Shown one piece after another: positions 13,132 through 25,992 of a DNA stretch of 64,000 bases. The stretch lies in assembly GCF_910596095.1 (NCBI RefSeq), contig NC_056543.1, forward strand, positions 20,524,042-20,588,041, in the 5' to 3' direction. The position numbers and the translations under genes were made by a program. This stretch comes from Thunnus maccoyii (taxonomy: Eukaryota; Chordata; Actinopteri; Scombriformes; Scombridae). Each line of letters starts with the position of its first letter. Position 1 is the first letter of the stretch. The notes under the pieces were generated by a model. The model was given only the letters and a program-made list of their open reading frames with translations. It had not been told where the DNA came from and ran no database searches.

Positions 13132-14412
13132 CAGAAAGTTGGAGACTCTCTGAGAGATTGGAGTTTGGATTCTCTGGAGCCACGCTGAACTTGTTTAACA
13201 CTTACCTCACTGGCAGAAGCTATTTTGTCAGCCTTGGTGAACATGTGTCAGACAAGCGTGATTCTCTCTTTGGTGTTCCTCTGGGTTCAATTCTTGGTTC
13301 ACTACTGTTCTTTTTCTCCAATAGGAATTGCTTCTGATTGCAGAAATTGTTCGCAACCATGGTGTAAATCTTCATTGTTATGCAGATGACACCCAGTTAT
13401 ATTTATCTGTAGTGCCAGATGATAAGGAGGCCCTAATTCCCTTGATCGATTGCCTCTCTAGCATTGTACAGTGGATGAGTGGTAACTTCCTTAAATTAAA
13501 TGAAGACAAAACAGAAGTTCTTATAATTGGCACAGATGCACAGCGAGAAGAACTTTCAAGCAGGCTTGGAAATCTGGCTCTACAGATTAAGCCAAAAGTA
13601 AAAAATTTGGGTGTTATCCTCAACTCTGATTTGAATTTTAAAAGTAACATCCACAATGTTTCAAAGATAGTTTTTTATAATTTAAGAAACATTGCAAGAG
13701 TGGGCCCTACCTTACATTGGAAGATGCTAAGAAACTGACTCATGCCTTTGTTTTTCACTCTTAGATTATTGTAATGCACTTTATACTGGTTTACCAAGTA
13801 AAACATTGATTGGCTGCAACTCATAACTTCAGGATAACTTCAAAACTCAGCAGCAAGAATTTTAACCAAAACTAAGAAAAGGGAACATATTACAACAGTA
13901 TTAGCGTCATTGCACTGGCTACCTATAATGTTGAGGATAGATTTTAAAATTCTTTTAATTGTTTTTAAAGCCCAAAAAGGTCTAGTACCTTCATATCTTT
14001 CAGATTGCTTGTCAGAGTATGTCCCAAACTGTTCGCTTAGGTTGCTTAAGGCTGGCTGGTTAAATGTGCAGTAAAATACAAAAAGTATGGTGAGGCAGCT
14101 TTTTGAAGCTATGCACCTTTTATTTGCTTTTTACTGTTATCAGCTGTTTTTACTACCTGTATTATCTTTATATCCTGATGATTTTACCTCTTTCTTTCTT
14201 CTTACCTCTTTTTATCTTCTTAGTTTTTTATTTTTTATTGTTTTTTTGTTTCTTTTTTTTGTTTTTTCTTGGTTGTTTTAATGTTTCCTATTTTTAAATA
14301 TCTGTTTATGTTTGTTTTTAATACATTTTTTGTAAAGCACTTTGAGCTGCATTTTATGTTATGAAAAGTGTGGTATAAATAAACTTTATTATTATTATTG
14401 TTGTTACTGCAT
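13132..14412 (+). mobile_element. Truncated L2-type (jockey-group) LINE
   Basis: A 5'-truncated retrotransposon. The reverse-transcriptase C-terminal part is open at about 13328-13738 and holds the catalytic YADD motif (HCYADDTQLYLS) followed by LNEDKTEVL and LGVILNSDL. The upstream palm region is frame-shifted. The 3' end (TTTGAGCTGC, ATAAATAAAC, then ATT repeats at 14383-14400) is typical of fish L2-like elements. Unit 2 preserves the uninterrupted site at about 25312 (CAGGGGGTCT joined to TAGAACAGTAC). Not an active element. Confidence 0.85.
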
Positions 14413-14774
14413 ATAGAACAGTACAACTCAGGGTTCATTCACATTTTGCAATACATTGTCTGCAATAAATGTCTGAGTAAAGACACAGCATGGTCTGTCA
14501 CCTCAAAGAAAACAAAGCACGTAACTTAAATGTCCACAGACCACCAGTGTCATATGAACATTTGTTTCCTGTGTGGAAACCACTTCTGGTGTGTGTTGGA
14601 CCAGGCCAGGCTTGAATTTAACATTTCACATGCATGCAGCTACAGTGTCATAAACTGTAGATGTGAGTTTTAATCATCATTACTGCTGTAAAATCCTACT
14701 CACCACCGGTAAGTAAATGTAGTTACTAAATTTATCGCACTGTATCTGTGTTTGGAAAGGATGTTTTATATGAT

Positions 14775-15690
14775 TCTTAATGGCAGTTTTATTTATAATT
14801 TTACAGTCACATTATTGTCTAATTCAGATCTTTTGACATGTATTGTTATTTTTTTCATTTTGTCAGTTTGTAACGTATAGTTATTGCCTCTTATATTGGC
14901 CAGAACACTCTTGAGAAGCAGTTTTTTAATTTCGCTTAGGTTTTATTGGTTAGTAAGTAAAGTTTAAATAAAAGTATAACAATATTTGGGCAAAGTACCA
15001 ATTAATGTCTAATGCACACACAACCCAAATGTATTATCACTTTAGTGCCTTGATTCTCTTTTTAATAAACATTAAACTTTAAACAGAATATGTGAATCAT
15101 TGCCCTAGAAGGACAACTAATCTGGACATACTGGACCATGATTGGCTCCAAACTAGTTGTTATGTAAATCTTGCTCTTGGGTACATGCCTTTACTTTTTG
15201 ATGAGCAAAGAAAAAACTTTCCCTCCTCAGAAGATGAATGTGAAAACAGCCCTCTAGTGTCAAACTCATACAGCAGCCTACACAGTGAAGCTCAAACATC
15301 CAACTGAAGTAACGGGAAGAAAAGCATTTTTGTGTGGGATGAGTCGTTGTCATGGAAAGCTCATTACACTCTATGCAAGAATGGAGCAGCACGTAAGAGG
15401 TCTCTTAAGGTTGTATGAAACTGTCAAGAACTTTCCATAGTTACTGATTCTTCACTGCATTAACTAGTAACCACTGATGTCAACAAGGCTGAATTTTGAC
15501 CACGTAATAACATCCTTTGCTTTTTTCTTAATGGCAGTTTTATTTATAATTTTACAGTCACATTATTGTTTAATTCAGATCTTTTGACATGTATTGTGTT
15601 ATTTTTTTCATTTTGTCAGTTTGTAACTTTATTTGTTAGTAAGTGAAGTTTAAATAAAAATACAATGTTTGGGCAAAATACCAATTACAT
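14775..15690 (+). repeat. Local direct repeat flanking a segment insertion upstream of receptor A
   Basis: The sequence CTTAATGGCAGTTTTATTTA occurs at about 14776 and again at about 15530, each followed by the same 150-200 bases. Between them lies a copy of the dispersed segment (about 15085-15520). Unit 2 has a single copy of this sequence (about 25684), so unit 1 gained the extra piece or unit 2 lost it. Confidence 0.7.
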
Positions 15691-15769
15691 TCAAACCCTA
15701 TTTCCTGAGTTGACCACATATACAGTCAATATGATGTTCAAAAAAAAATTGTCTTTGTTTCAAGGTGGA

Positions 15770-17551
15770 ATGGAGGATTTTTCTAGATATCTGGCCATCA
15801 ACTGGACCTTTTCTTTAATATGTTGCATGTTCTGGATTTTCTCACCTGCAGGTAAAATTCATTTACAACATCTATGACACCACTCTGCTTAAGTTTTTGT
15901 ACAGATTAAACAAATAAGATATAACAAGCTAATTAGTGAATTTTAGAAGTGCTTGTAGGTAGATTTCGAAACTGTTTCCCCGTCTATATGCTAAGGCTTC
16001 AAACTGAATGGGCAGACATGAAAGTGGTATTGATCCCCTAATCTTACTCTGGCAAGACAGCGAATAAGCATTTTGCGCAAACATTTCCTTTAACTGTTGT
16101 GTAACAGAATTCTGACAACATGGTAACATTGAAAATCAAATTCACCATATGAAATGTCTGTTTCCCTCTCAGAAGGATACATAACCATCTCACAGTTGGT
16201 GGGCAGCAAAGTGGTCCTGCGCTGTAACGTGTCTCTCAGCACGTTCGAGCAGCTGACATGGAAAATGAATGGGGTTAACTTGTACAGCTTCAGGCCGAAG
16301 ACACCCTTACATGTCAATGAAGAAGCTGTCCGCCTGAACATAAACATGTCTTTGTCAGAGAGTGAACAGTACGCACTCGTCATGGACCAAGTCCAGAAGT
16401 CTCATACAGGGAACTATACCTGTGAGGTCACAACCCTCCATTCACCCTGGGAACATACGTGGGAGCTGATAGTTACAAATGTGACAGGTGTGTTAATCAG
16501 ACCTAAATTACAGGAAACACAATCCCACACTAAAAAGCTCAAACACACTCACCCTTCTGTCCTCAAGACACAAACACAAAAAGTTGGACAGCAATGGCTG
16601 CACTGTTATTAACTTCATGGTAAATAGTCTCTAAGGGTAGATTTATTACACTGCTTGCCAAAACTCCAAAGAATCTCCTCATCACTTTGTTGTAATAAAT
16701 AGCTTGTCATGTTTTTAGCTTGGATATTGTATTATAATGACATAATGGCAAAATTATGCTTGGGCTGTTTTGAGAGACCACAGGAAATGGGAGCAGCTCC
16801 TCTCCTTCCTTTGTGAAACATTGATCTTACACACACAAATGAAACTGTTTTTCCATGACTGTGAGCTTAATTTAACTACATATTGGGCTTGTTGTGAGTT
16901 TAATTGTGCATTTTGTTTCTTCCTAGACAAAGCTGAAAATCAGAACGAGCTGCCGGTTATTGCTGTGGCAACTATTGTTCCTTGTGTTTGTTGCCTGGTG
17001 TTAATATTTTCTTTGATCCTTCTGAAAAGAGTCTGCAAACAGCATGCACAGTAAGTTACATTTACTTCAAGTCATTCTATAACACACTTTTATTCTCAAC
17101 TGCTAAAATATAAACAAGATACTAAAATCAACATTTCAAACCTGTAAATTTTGGATTCTAGCTCTAATGTCAGTCTCTTTTACAGACATAGCATTCAATC
17201 TCCACACGCAAACATGGTAAGCAAAATAATTATCATTTTGTTATTTGAGAAGATTCACCTAATATACAATCTGTAGAAATATAAGGAATGGAGTTGGTTC
17301 GCTTTGAGTTCAAGTAACAACCAAAGAAAGTAAAGACAAAATCTGTTTTGCAAAGAGACCGAGATCAAAGTGAACTGACTGCAGTAACTGTAAGCCTAGA
17401 GTTCAATTTTTGATTTCTGCTCTTTACCTTTTTTTTCCAACAGCATGAGCAAACAGAAGATATATATGTAAACTGCCTGGAAACTGATGTCAGGCAACGA
17501 CACAGCAATAATCAGCTTTTCAGTAACAAACCCAGTGCTCACTTTAATTAA
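15770..17551 (+). CDS. CD226-like single-Ig-domain receptor, copy A
   Basis: Five exons join in phase: 15770-15851 signal peptide (TFSLICCMFWIFSPA core), 16173-16487 Ig V-like domain, 16927-17050 stalk and membrane helix (IVPCVCCLVLIFSLILL), 17186-17216, and 17444-17551. All introns are GT-AG and the total is 219 residues. The Ig domain has the first Cys in LRCNVS, the core Trp in LTWKMNG and GNYTCEV around the second Cys, with several N-glycosylation sites. The tail contains EDIYVNC, closely resembling the EDIYVN tyrosine motif of CD226 (DNAM-1), where the pYxN form recruits Grb2-type adaptors. Mammalian CD226 has two Ig domains; only one is visible here and the next intron holds no second. 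An upstream in-frame ATG at 15731 is possible. It is likely an activating or adaptor-recruiting leukocyte receptor. The CD226 link rests on the tail motif and gene layout, so orthology is not proven. Confidence 0.8.
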
Positions 17552-17595
17552 ATATGAACAGTTGAAACAGGGTTCTCCTCCCTTCCTCCAGTAAA

Positions 17596-17895
17596 ACCAA
17601 GCTGAATCAGGTGCTTCTCAGTTCAAAGACAGCAAACTTCCAGAGAACAAAAGTGACTGGAGCACGCAGATTAATTCACAAACTTAAATTGTGCAAACAG
17701 ACTAACATTTCGACACTACTGTGTCTTCATCAGAGTCAAAGTGGACAAAGACATGAGGCAAACAACATATGTTATCAACCTAGACCAGGTATGCAGTTGT
17801 CATTAGATAATTGATTAAACAGGGTTTCAAATCTATTTGATAAAGAATCCAAGGGAGGGAGTTGCCATAGTCAGTGTCCAAGCACCACACCCCTA
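17596..17895. repeat. Repeat insertion after receptor A, inverted partner at 28.4-28.7 kb
   Basis: About 300 bases (landmarks GACACTACTGTGTCTTCATC and GACAAAGACATGAGGCAAAC) interrupt sequence that is continuous after receptor B. The reverse complement of the same element lies at about 28420-28720. It is a dispersed fish repeat of unknown class. Confidence 0.65.
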
Positions 17896-17945
17896 ACACC
17901 ATGTCAGAAACAAAAGAACACAAACCTCTCTAAAAGTTACAAAAA

Positions 17946-18270
17946 GCAGATCGGTGGAGTGTCGCAGTGATGGCTGTCCTTCTGGAAGTTTCTCTCATCT
18001 GCACACAGGATCTCTAGAGCTCAACCAGAGTGACCATCGGGTTCTTGGTCACCTCTCTTACCAAGAACCTCCTCCCCCGTTGAGGAGCAGTTCGAGGTCC
18101 ATGATGTGAGTAAGAAGTTTTAAGTTTATGCTGGTGTGTCACAGGGTGCTTGCAAGCTGAGACAAAGGGAAGAGGAGCGGATATGGTGTGTTTAAATACC
18201 CTGTGGTGCGGAAATGGGTTGCGTACAAGGCGTGGTCTTTGGTTCCCGAACTTTGTTTATAAGTCTATAA
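17946..18270. repeat. Second repeat insertion after receptor A
   Basis: About 325 bases starting near GCAGATCGGTGGAGTGTCGC are missing from the equivalent place after receptor B (about 27904), where the flanking sequence is continuous. It contains GGTTCTTGGTCACCTCTCTT, a sequence often seen in fish interspersed repeats. No coding frame. Confidence 0.55.
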
Positions 18271-19499
18271 ACTTCATAAAGATAAAAGTACAAAAAGTAC
18301 AGATACAAACATCCGTCAAGTGTCTCTTTGTTTGCACAGACACACACACACATCTCACTGTGTTGGTTTTGGGGGTATGATCAAATGGCTCTAAAGAAAC
18401 TCTGAGAGAGAAGGTAGCTTTGAACCCTTTGTGACCCCCAGCCATCCTTTCGCCTCCCATAATCCAATGCTGTGGAACCTGAATCAAAGAGAGCCTTCAA
18501 TGAATCACCAAATTGCTGAACACATGAAAGCATTTAACAGCGTTACAATCGAAGCACGATTCTGGTCCTTGTGTACATCTATAAAGTGATATGACTGGAA
18601 ATGTATGATTTTTTGTATTTTGAGAACTGTTGCATTGCCTGTATGTTTGTAAGAAGACATAATTAATCTTTGGAAAGAAAGAAAAGAAAAAAAATCCTTT
18701 TTATTAACTTGTAGTCTGATAGATGTGTAGCAGTATCTTCTTTTGGAATGTGAACCAACACAATAAAAAAGTCACACGTGGTCAAGAAGTGTTGTGTCAG
18801 TGTTTCTCTGCAAAGCAAACACACAAAAACAAAAATAAATTCATTATGATTCATAAAGCTATAACTTTAATGCTAAAACACACTGAAATAATACAATTTC
18901 AAAGGTTCTTGAAGCTGCTGAACTTGTGTAGGACGATAGTGTACTTTAATGAAAATTATGAGGTTCTTGTACTTCAAGTATACTTCAAGTCTGCTGCTAT
19001 TTTAGCAGATAACACTGCACTTTTTTAGTCTATGACATTAATCTGACAGCTAAAGCTACATGTTATTTTGCAGATTCATATTTCAATTTATTAAAAAAAT
19101 CCCCAACAGAATAATTGTTTAAATTGGCTCAGTTTTGACCAGCTGTAGTTTTGAAAGACTTCTTACATGTTAATGCATCAGAAAAAAATCATTTAATAAT
19201 ATAATATAACACTAACTGGGACCATTAAGTACTTTTATTTTTCATAATTTAAATACATTTTGCTGATACATACATATGTACACTAAAATTCACTTAGTGA
19301 ATCATAATGATAAATAAATCACCACCATCTGATTTTTGTCAGATGGATCTTTGTTCTGCATGAGTCGCACCACACTGATAATGTTAGTTTATTATTAGAT
19401 TAAAATTAATAATTTAATGAACAGCAATGTGTATATACACACACATTTCAGTTACTGTGTATACTTGTCATGCATGTGGACTGGAGCCAGTGGTGGAAG

Positions 19500-19850
19500 A
19501 AGTATTGAGATCTCACTCCTGCGTTGTCTTGACAAGGTGACAAGGTGTAGAAACATCTTAAAGATGATCAAGAGAAATTGAAGGCACCTGAGCTAAATTT
19601 CAAGTGCCATAGCAAGGGGTCTGAATACTTATGTCAGTGTGATTTTTCAGTTTTTTCCTTTTTAATTAATTTGCAAAAAAAAAAAAAATGCTTTTGTTTT
19701 GTCATTATGGGGTATTGACTGTAGACTGATGAGGGAAAAAATTAATTTAAATTATTTTAGCATAAGGCTGCAATATAACAAAATGTGAAAAAAGTGAAGG
19801 GGTCTGAATAATTTCTGAATGCACTGTATATGTATACAGATATACAGTGG
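19500..19850 (+). mobile_element. Tc1/mariner-type transposon 3' end remnant
   Basis: Carries the recognisable terminal part of fish Tc1-like elements: GGGGTCTGAATACTTATGTC, a T-rich block with a poly-A run at about 19675, TTGTCATTATGGGGTATTG and GAATGCACTGTATATG. No transposase frame remains. It sits where unit 1 has the 7605-7975 MITE region. Confidence 0.7.
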
Positions 19851-22012
19851 AATTTGTCACATTTTATTCTTTAAATACATTTAACCAAAGAGGATGTAAT
19901 GTGGATTTTTTTACACTGAGCGACAGAAAATGTCAAGGGGAAAACAGATATCTACAAAGTAATCTAAATTAATTACAAATATAAAAAATATAAATAGTAG
20001 AGAAACTAAGGGCCCTAGTTGTTGTTGAGTTAAGTTGAGATACCCCTACCTGAGGTACAACAAAGCATAACCATGTTTTTTCATAACTTTAATATGTTTA
20101 GTTTTTGAAATGGATGGTTGTATAAACATATCTTGCTGCAAAATTAGTTTATTTGGTTGATGTTTGGACCCTCCCCAAGACTGAAAATAGTGAAAATTGA
20201 GGTCTTCTAAAGGTCTACCTTATCACATATATCTCTGGAAATAATGATCAGAATGTCACCAACATTCTGTATTGTATTGTCAATATTCACAGACAGTTAT
20301 TACATACAATAAAGCAAAGATTTCATCAAGAATGAAATTGAATGAAAATTTATACACTTAAACACACATGAATGTGTATGTGTCTGTTATTATTAAAGTA
20401 AGGAGACCAATCACCAAAAAATGTCATTTATATGTACCAAAGACTGTTATCTTGTCATAAAAGTAGGTTATTTGACTATTCACTTCCCCTCTGATGTCAC
20501 CAGCCCCGAACAGGTAACCAGTGCAGCACTTCAAACAGACAAATACAATGGTGGCCTATTGGTGTATATGTGTGAAGAGAAACATACAAACCATAGATTA
20601 AGCCAAAAGTCAAGATATAACTATATATTATAATACACTGTATACAATAATAAACATTTCTTTATCATTCTAAATACATTCTTTCTTTATATTTTTATAT
20701 TTATTTTATATTGATTGACTGATTGAATTGGAAGAATTTATTTGGACTGTTGATTGGACAAAACAAGACTTTTGAAGTCGTCTCCAAGAGCTGCATGCAA
20801 TTATAACAAGTTCACCCTGACGGGTTGAACTGACTTCTAATTTGTGCGTGTGAATAAATGCGTGTGCACGTACACGTTGTTAAGTCAATGGCATCAAAAC
20901 CTCACTCCAGCCAGGTACCCAAAGTTGGCAACCCTGATGTTTGTATCGTTAGCTAACGAAATAGATTGTGTCTGAAGACATCACTCACACGCTTTTTTTT
21001 TTTTGAAAAAAATTTCTGATGTCCTCCGTCTTCTTTATTTTGGGGGGTTTGGATATATCTGCTGAGTTTCTGACTGTTTAAATCGATTTGAATGAGAGCT
21101 CGAGAGCAGAGGGGAGGGGGAGTTGTTCTGCGTGGTCCTATTACGTGCAGCATCTTCTGTTTATTTTTAATATAACGTTGTGCAGGGCACATGGCCCCTA
21201 TGCCCCCCCATAAATTATGCCCTTGCCTGTACACTGTGAGGGGAAACCCATGCAAACACAAGGCGTTCAAACTCCACTTTGGAATTACGATCATAATGCA
21301 TTCTCAGTCAGGATGGAAAGTCTTAAAAACATTCAGCGCAAACGGACCTTTATGATTTCTTACAAGAATGGAGTTAATGATAAAGGGTTGTCAGGATTTC
21401 CACTGAATCACCACCAGGTGGCAGTATTGTACAAAGTATTTTATTACTGGATCCAGCCTTTCTGTCTGTTTAAATGTATGCCCAATCATCTATTTGAATG
21501 GCTGGATTGTACATCTGGTCATTTGGAGATTATTACAACATTAATCAAAATTTATAAATATGCATTCCTCTTTTAAAATCTCTCATTTATAGAAAAGATG
21601 GATGGATATTGCAAATGACAAAAATAAACATTGCAACATCTTTGTATTTCTACTGGTAGTATTCCATTACCACAAAAAAAAAAAAAAAAAAGTTCCTAGT
21701 CAGAAATTCCTAAAATGACATCTACTTCTTCTCTCTCAATAAAATCAACAATCTATGAATATGCAAATATTTTCATTTCACAAGTGTAAGTATTGGACAC
21801 AAGATATCTCCAACTTCAATAAAAAGTTCATTCTCAGTGTTTGTGCACTGGAAGCTTCAAGTTTCCACATCACAATTGTGTAGGTTGCATACTGGACCAT
21901 GATTGGCTCCAAACTAGTTGTTATGTTGCAAATCCTGCTCAGGGATACAAAACTTTACTTTTTGATGAGCACAGAAAAACTTTCCACTTTCAGCAGATGA
22001 ATGTGAAAACAT
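19850..22012. other. Repeat-derived non-coding sequence in unit 2
   Basis: Diverged counterpart of the 8.1-12.3 kb region, with segments in a different order. Includes a poly-A run at about 21674-21690 and another copy of the dispersed segment from about 21690. No gene supported. Confidence 0.55.
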
Positions 22013-22020
22013 CCTCCTAG

Positions 22021-22594
22021 TAGGGGTGTGCCTGAATACAAATACATTATTTGGCAAAGCAGAAATAGTGGGTAGTAGTTTATACTAATATTTGTTTCAT
22101 AAAAATACTAAAAAAAATATTTGTCGGGGATGTTCCCCAGAGATAAAGCTGAGCTACTGACACAAGCAAAGTACTCCCAAGGGACTCTCCATAACCTGTT
22201 GTTCCCCTTCTCCTTTCCACAGATTTAGGTTGTAAAAAATAGGCAATAAATGAAAAGTACAAAGCAATAATTGCCTTTGAAGTTCCTCCCTACACCTTAC
22301 ACAGTGTGCTGTCTCTGTGTTATGGGTGTATAAATAGGAAGAGGTCTTTCTGCATGAGGTGATGAGCAAAGTTTTAGCTCAGCAATCAGCGCAGTTGTCT
22401 ATGATCTGGGAGACTCCAGTTCAAGACCTGATGTGGGGACCTCCCTTGTAAGGCAGTTTATTCATGAACACTTATTGTAACACTTTAATTTTCTAAAATT
22501 AAAAGTGTCATAAAAACAAAAACAGGCCTTTTTAAGCCTCTTTCTACTTTTATTCAAATACAAATACAAATACTGGGATCTCTGCACATCCCTA
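22021..22594. mobile_element. hAT-like element with perfect 8-bp target duplication
   Basis: The 574-base element begins TAGGGGTGTGC and ends GCACATCCCTA, imperfect inverted ends. It is flanked by identical CCTCCTAG at 22013-22020 and 22595-22602, the 8-bp duplication expected of hAT transposition. Related uninterrupted sites exist at about 12284 and 15260 (AACAGCCCTCTAGTGTCAAA). No transposase frame; non-autonomous. Internally, 22370-22430 resembles tRNA A and B boxes. Confidence 0.85.
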
Positions 22595-22602
22595 CCTCCT
22601 AG

Positions 22603-25600
22603 TGTGAAACTCATACAGCAGTCTACACAGTGAAGCTCAAACATCCAACTGAAGTAACAGGAAGAAAAACATTTTTGAGTGGGACTTAAACAAATTTCTA
22701 TCATGGCAAACTCATTACGCTGCATGACACAATATTTTCACATTATTTAATTGATTTTTTAAAAATTTGACTGAATTGGAATAACTTTTTGGACTGATGA
22801 TTAGACAAAAGAAGACATTTGAAGTCATCTCCAAGAGCTCTATACAATTATAACAAACATTTTCATCAAAAATGTCAGACATTTCCTGACATTTTATGGA
22901 CAAAACTATGAATCGATGAATCAAGAAAATAATTGGCAGACTCACTGATAATGAACATAATTGTTAGTTGTAGCCCTATGAGTCTTTTATAAGTTCTGCA
23001 TTCAAAATTATACTTTTTTAAAAGTACGTCTATTGGAATATTTTATCAGCACACAGTAATGTCACCCATTACCACTGAGAGTCAAATCATCACAGGTGGA
23101 TTTTACTATAATTTATCAGTGTCTGGCATGAGTTATGATTTGTCAACAAGAGGAGAGTTTCAGCAAGAAAAATGAAGAAATCTGATATAGTTTGATCACA
23201 GATACTCTAAAACTCATGATGAAAGAGAAGTGTGGGATTTATTTTATTTACTCCAGGCAAGAGAGCGTTTTATGAATGCACAACCTTATCAACCATGGTG
23301 CTGAAGATGAAAATTAAATACAGGCAAACACAAAGAGTCAAATTCACTGTTCAGATATTAATGTGATGATAATTTGCCTCCTTTGATGCCAACACTTCAC
23401 CCACTGTGTGTGGTTGTTCCACATCCTGCTGGTCTGTGTCATATTTAAGCAGATTTAAAGAAGTGGGTTGCAAGTTACCCAGGAAGTGAGTGGCAAGTAC
23501 TCATCTATCTTCAGTTGTAGTTTTTTCCCTTGTTTTAGGCTAAACAGTTTTAATTTGACAAAATGCATTTCACTATTGGCTTTAGTGTACTTTGTTCATG
23601 CTAATTACACCATTATTATGAAACTGATGCTGTTGTTCTTTAAAATTAAGGCACAGAGTTTCTTTTGACTATTAAAAGTACAAATACATTTTAAAAACAC
23701 TGAACATAAAAAAAATAATGGGGAATCTCAAAACTGAGGATATTCACACTCTCAGAAGGTATACTGTATGTAAAACAACATGGTCATGCTTCAGGTATTG
23801 TTTTGAATGCCAAATTTTATTTTAGATGCAGAAATGTAAATGTCACTGTTCTGGCTCAATAGGATCCAGCCTCTCTGTATTTGTTTAAAGATATGCACAT
23901 CACAAGGAAAAGTGAGAGCTGAATCATCTATTTGAATGGCTGGATTGTACATCTGGTCATTTGGACATTATTGCAACGTTAATCAAAATTTATAAAGATG
24001 CATTCCTAAAATCTCTCATTTATAGAAAAGATAGATAGACATTTTAAATGACAAAAATAAACATCACAACATCTTTGTACTTCTAATAGTAGTATTCCAT
24101 CACCACTATCAAAGCTTTCAGTGAATCTGCCCTCCACACATATTCTATACTTTTAAACTGAGTTAATTTATTATTTGCCACTAGGGGCACAGCAACTCCA
24201 AAACAAGCTGGCATGCACACACAACCCAAATGTGTTATCACTTTAGTGCCTAGGGCAACATCCTGCTTGAGTTGTGTTTCTGGCCACCTGATAAACATAT
24301 GTCTAATAGTCATCATCCTTTTAGTTCTGGTTTGGTTTGGGAAGTTTATGTTTCACCTCTGTTGTTTGGTGATTATTCAGCAAAACACAAGCAAGATCAA
24401 AACCAACTCCTTAGATAAGGGGTGGTCAGATTCTCTTTTGAATAAACATTTTTTCATTTTTTCATAGGAAAAAAGCACAGGATGTTTTGATACAGTGAAT
24501 ATTTTCTTCAAAGAGAAGCACATGGGCATTTTAGATTTAGGATATTTAGCGGACATCTGTGTCATTTGGACAAACTCAACCTGCAGAGAAGCTGATACAA
24601 AGAATACTCACATTCATTAACTAGCTCAATCTCTTAGGACGCTTCTGTATAAGAGGACTTGACGTACAGTATTTTCCTTGCGTGTCAGACGCAGCTGACA
24701 CACTAAAAATATTTTGAGAACAGATTCCATGATGGTGAAAAGTCAACAGATTATAATTCAATACCACTTTCTCTGCCAAACTGAACTGCGCTGAAGCAGC
24801 TGTGTTTTAGTAAAACTGTGCAAATACAGGAATATCTCAATGTCATACAGACTGCATTTAGACTACTCTCAGTGTTCGGATCAACATGCATCGACATTAG
24901 TTTTTCTACTCTCTGACACAAAAGTGAATCGAGTTGTTCCGACTGTGTTGCTTACATTGCGTCAGATTTGGGATATGGTTTGCATGTTTTCATGTGACTT
25001 TTGAAAGCACACATCTATTCAAGATAAAAGAGCTGTGATGAGATGGGTGATTGAAATTTCCAAAAACACCCCCATGCTATTGTGCAAAATTCCATTTCAT
25101 TTTCATTTCATACACGCTAACATTATGACACATCCCATGTTTACATTTTCATTTTCAGGGTGCACAATGTCTGCCAAAATGAAGATACATCATCCGTTAT
25201 TCATCCATATTTTTGCAGGTTCATATTTTTTGTTTGTAATGACGCATTTTCAAACATGAAAAAGAAAGTAAAAAAATGTAATGTGACCTAAGGCCTCTCA
25301 AACTCAGGGGGTCTTACGAGTAGAACAGTACAACTCAGGGTTTATTCACATTTTTCAATAGATTGTCTGCAATAAATGTCTGAGTAAAGACACAGCATGG
25401 TCTGTCACCTCAAAGAAGACAAAGCACATAACTCAAATGTCCACAGACCACCAGTGTCATACAAACATTCACTTCCTGTGTGGAAACCACCTCTGGTGTG
25501 TGTGTGGCCCGGCCAAGCTTGAACTTAACACCTCAGATGCATGCAGCTACGGTGTCATACATTGTAGCTGTGAGTTTTAATCATCATTACTGCTGTAAAA

Positions 25601-25685
25601 TCCTACTCACCACCGGTAAGTAAATGTAGTTACTAAATTTATTGCACTGTATCTGTGTTTGGAAAGGATGTTTTATATGATTCTT
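22603..25685. other. Non-coding remainder of unit 2 before receptor B
   Basis: Aligns piecewise with 9.1-10.2, 11.5-11.9 and 12.5-13.1 kb of unit 1. About 355 bases at 24725-25075 have no partner in unit 1. The position equivalent to the LINE in unit 1 is an uninterrupted site near 25312. No gene supported. Confidence 0.55.
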
Positions 25686-25992
25686 AATGGCAGTTTTATT
25701 TATAATTTTACAGTCACATTATTGTTTAATTCAGATCTTATGACATGTATTGTGTTATTTTTTTCATTTTGTCAGTTTGTAACGTATAGTTATTGCCTCT
25801 TATATTGGCCAGAACACTCTTGAGAAGCAGATTTTTAATTTCACTTAGGCTTTATTTGTTAGTAAGTAAAGTTTAAATAAAAATACAATATTTGGGCAAA
25901 ATACCAATTACATTCAAACCCTATTTCCTGAGTTGACCACATATACAGTAAATATGATGTTCAAAACAAAATTGTCTTTGTTTCAAGATGGA

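Larger units (their letters stand above)
6385..18314 (+). repeat. Tandem segmental duplication, unit 1
   Basis: The sequence from about 6385 (TTTGCACAGACACACACACAC) onward reappears in the same order and orientation from about 18315. Examples are 6400-7590 with 18330-19500, 12540-13130 with 24450-25312, and 14410-17560 with 25317-27830. The middle is partly rearranged: the counterpart of 11160-11760 is at 21150-21690, and that of 9340-10180 is at 22975-23630. Unit 1 contains receptor gene A and an L2-type LINE absent from unit 2. Confidence 0.85.

Noticed and set aside
14087-14297. Hydrophobic frames rich in Phe and Leu
   Set aside because: Translations of the T-rich 3' region of the LINE, not membrane proteins.
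16488-16612. Continuation of the receptor A Ig frame (similarly in copy B at 26732-26856)
   Set aside because: It runs past a good GT donor into intron; the membrane exon at 16927 joins in phase and completes the protein.
22370-22440. tRNA-like sequence with A-box (TAGCTCAGCAATCAGCGCAG) and B-box (AGTTCAAGACC)
   Set aside because: No acceptor stem pairing or anticodon arm could be drawn, and it lies inside a transposable element; probably a SINE-like relic.
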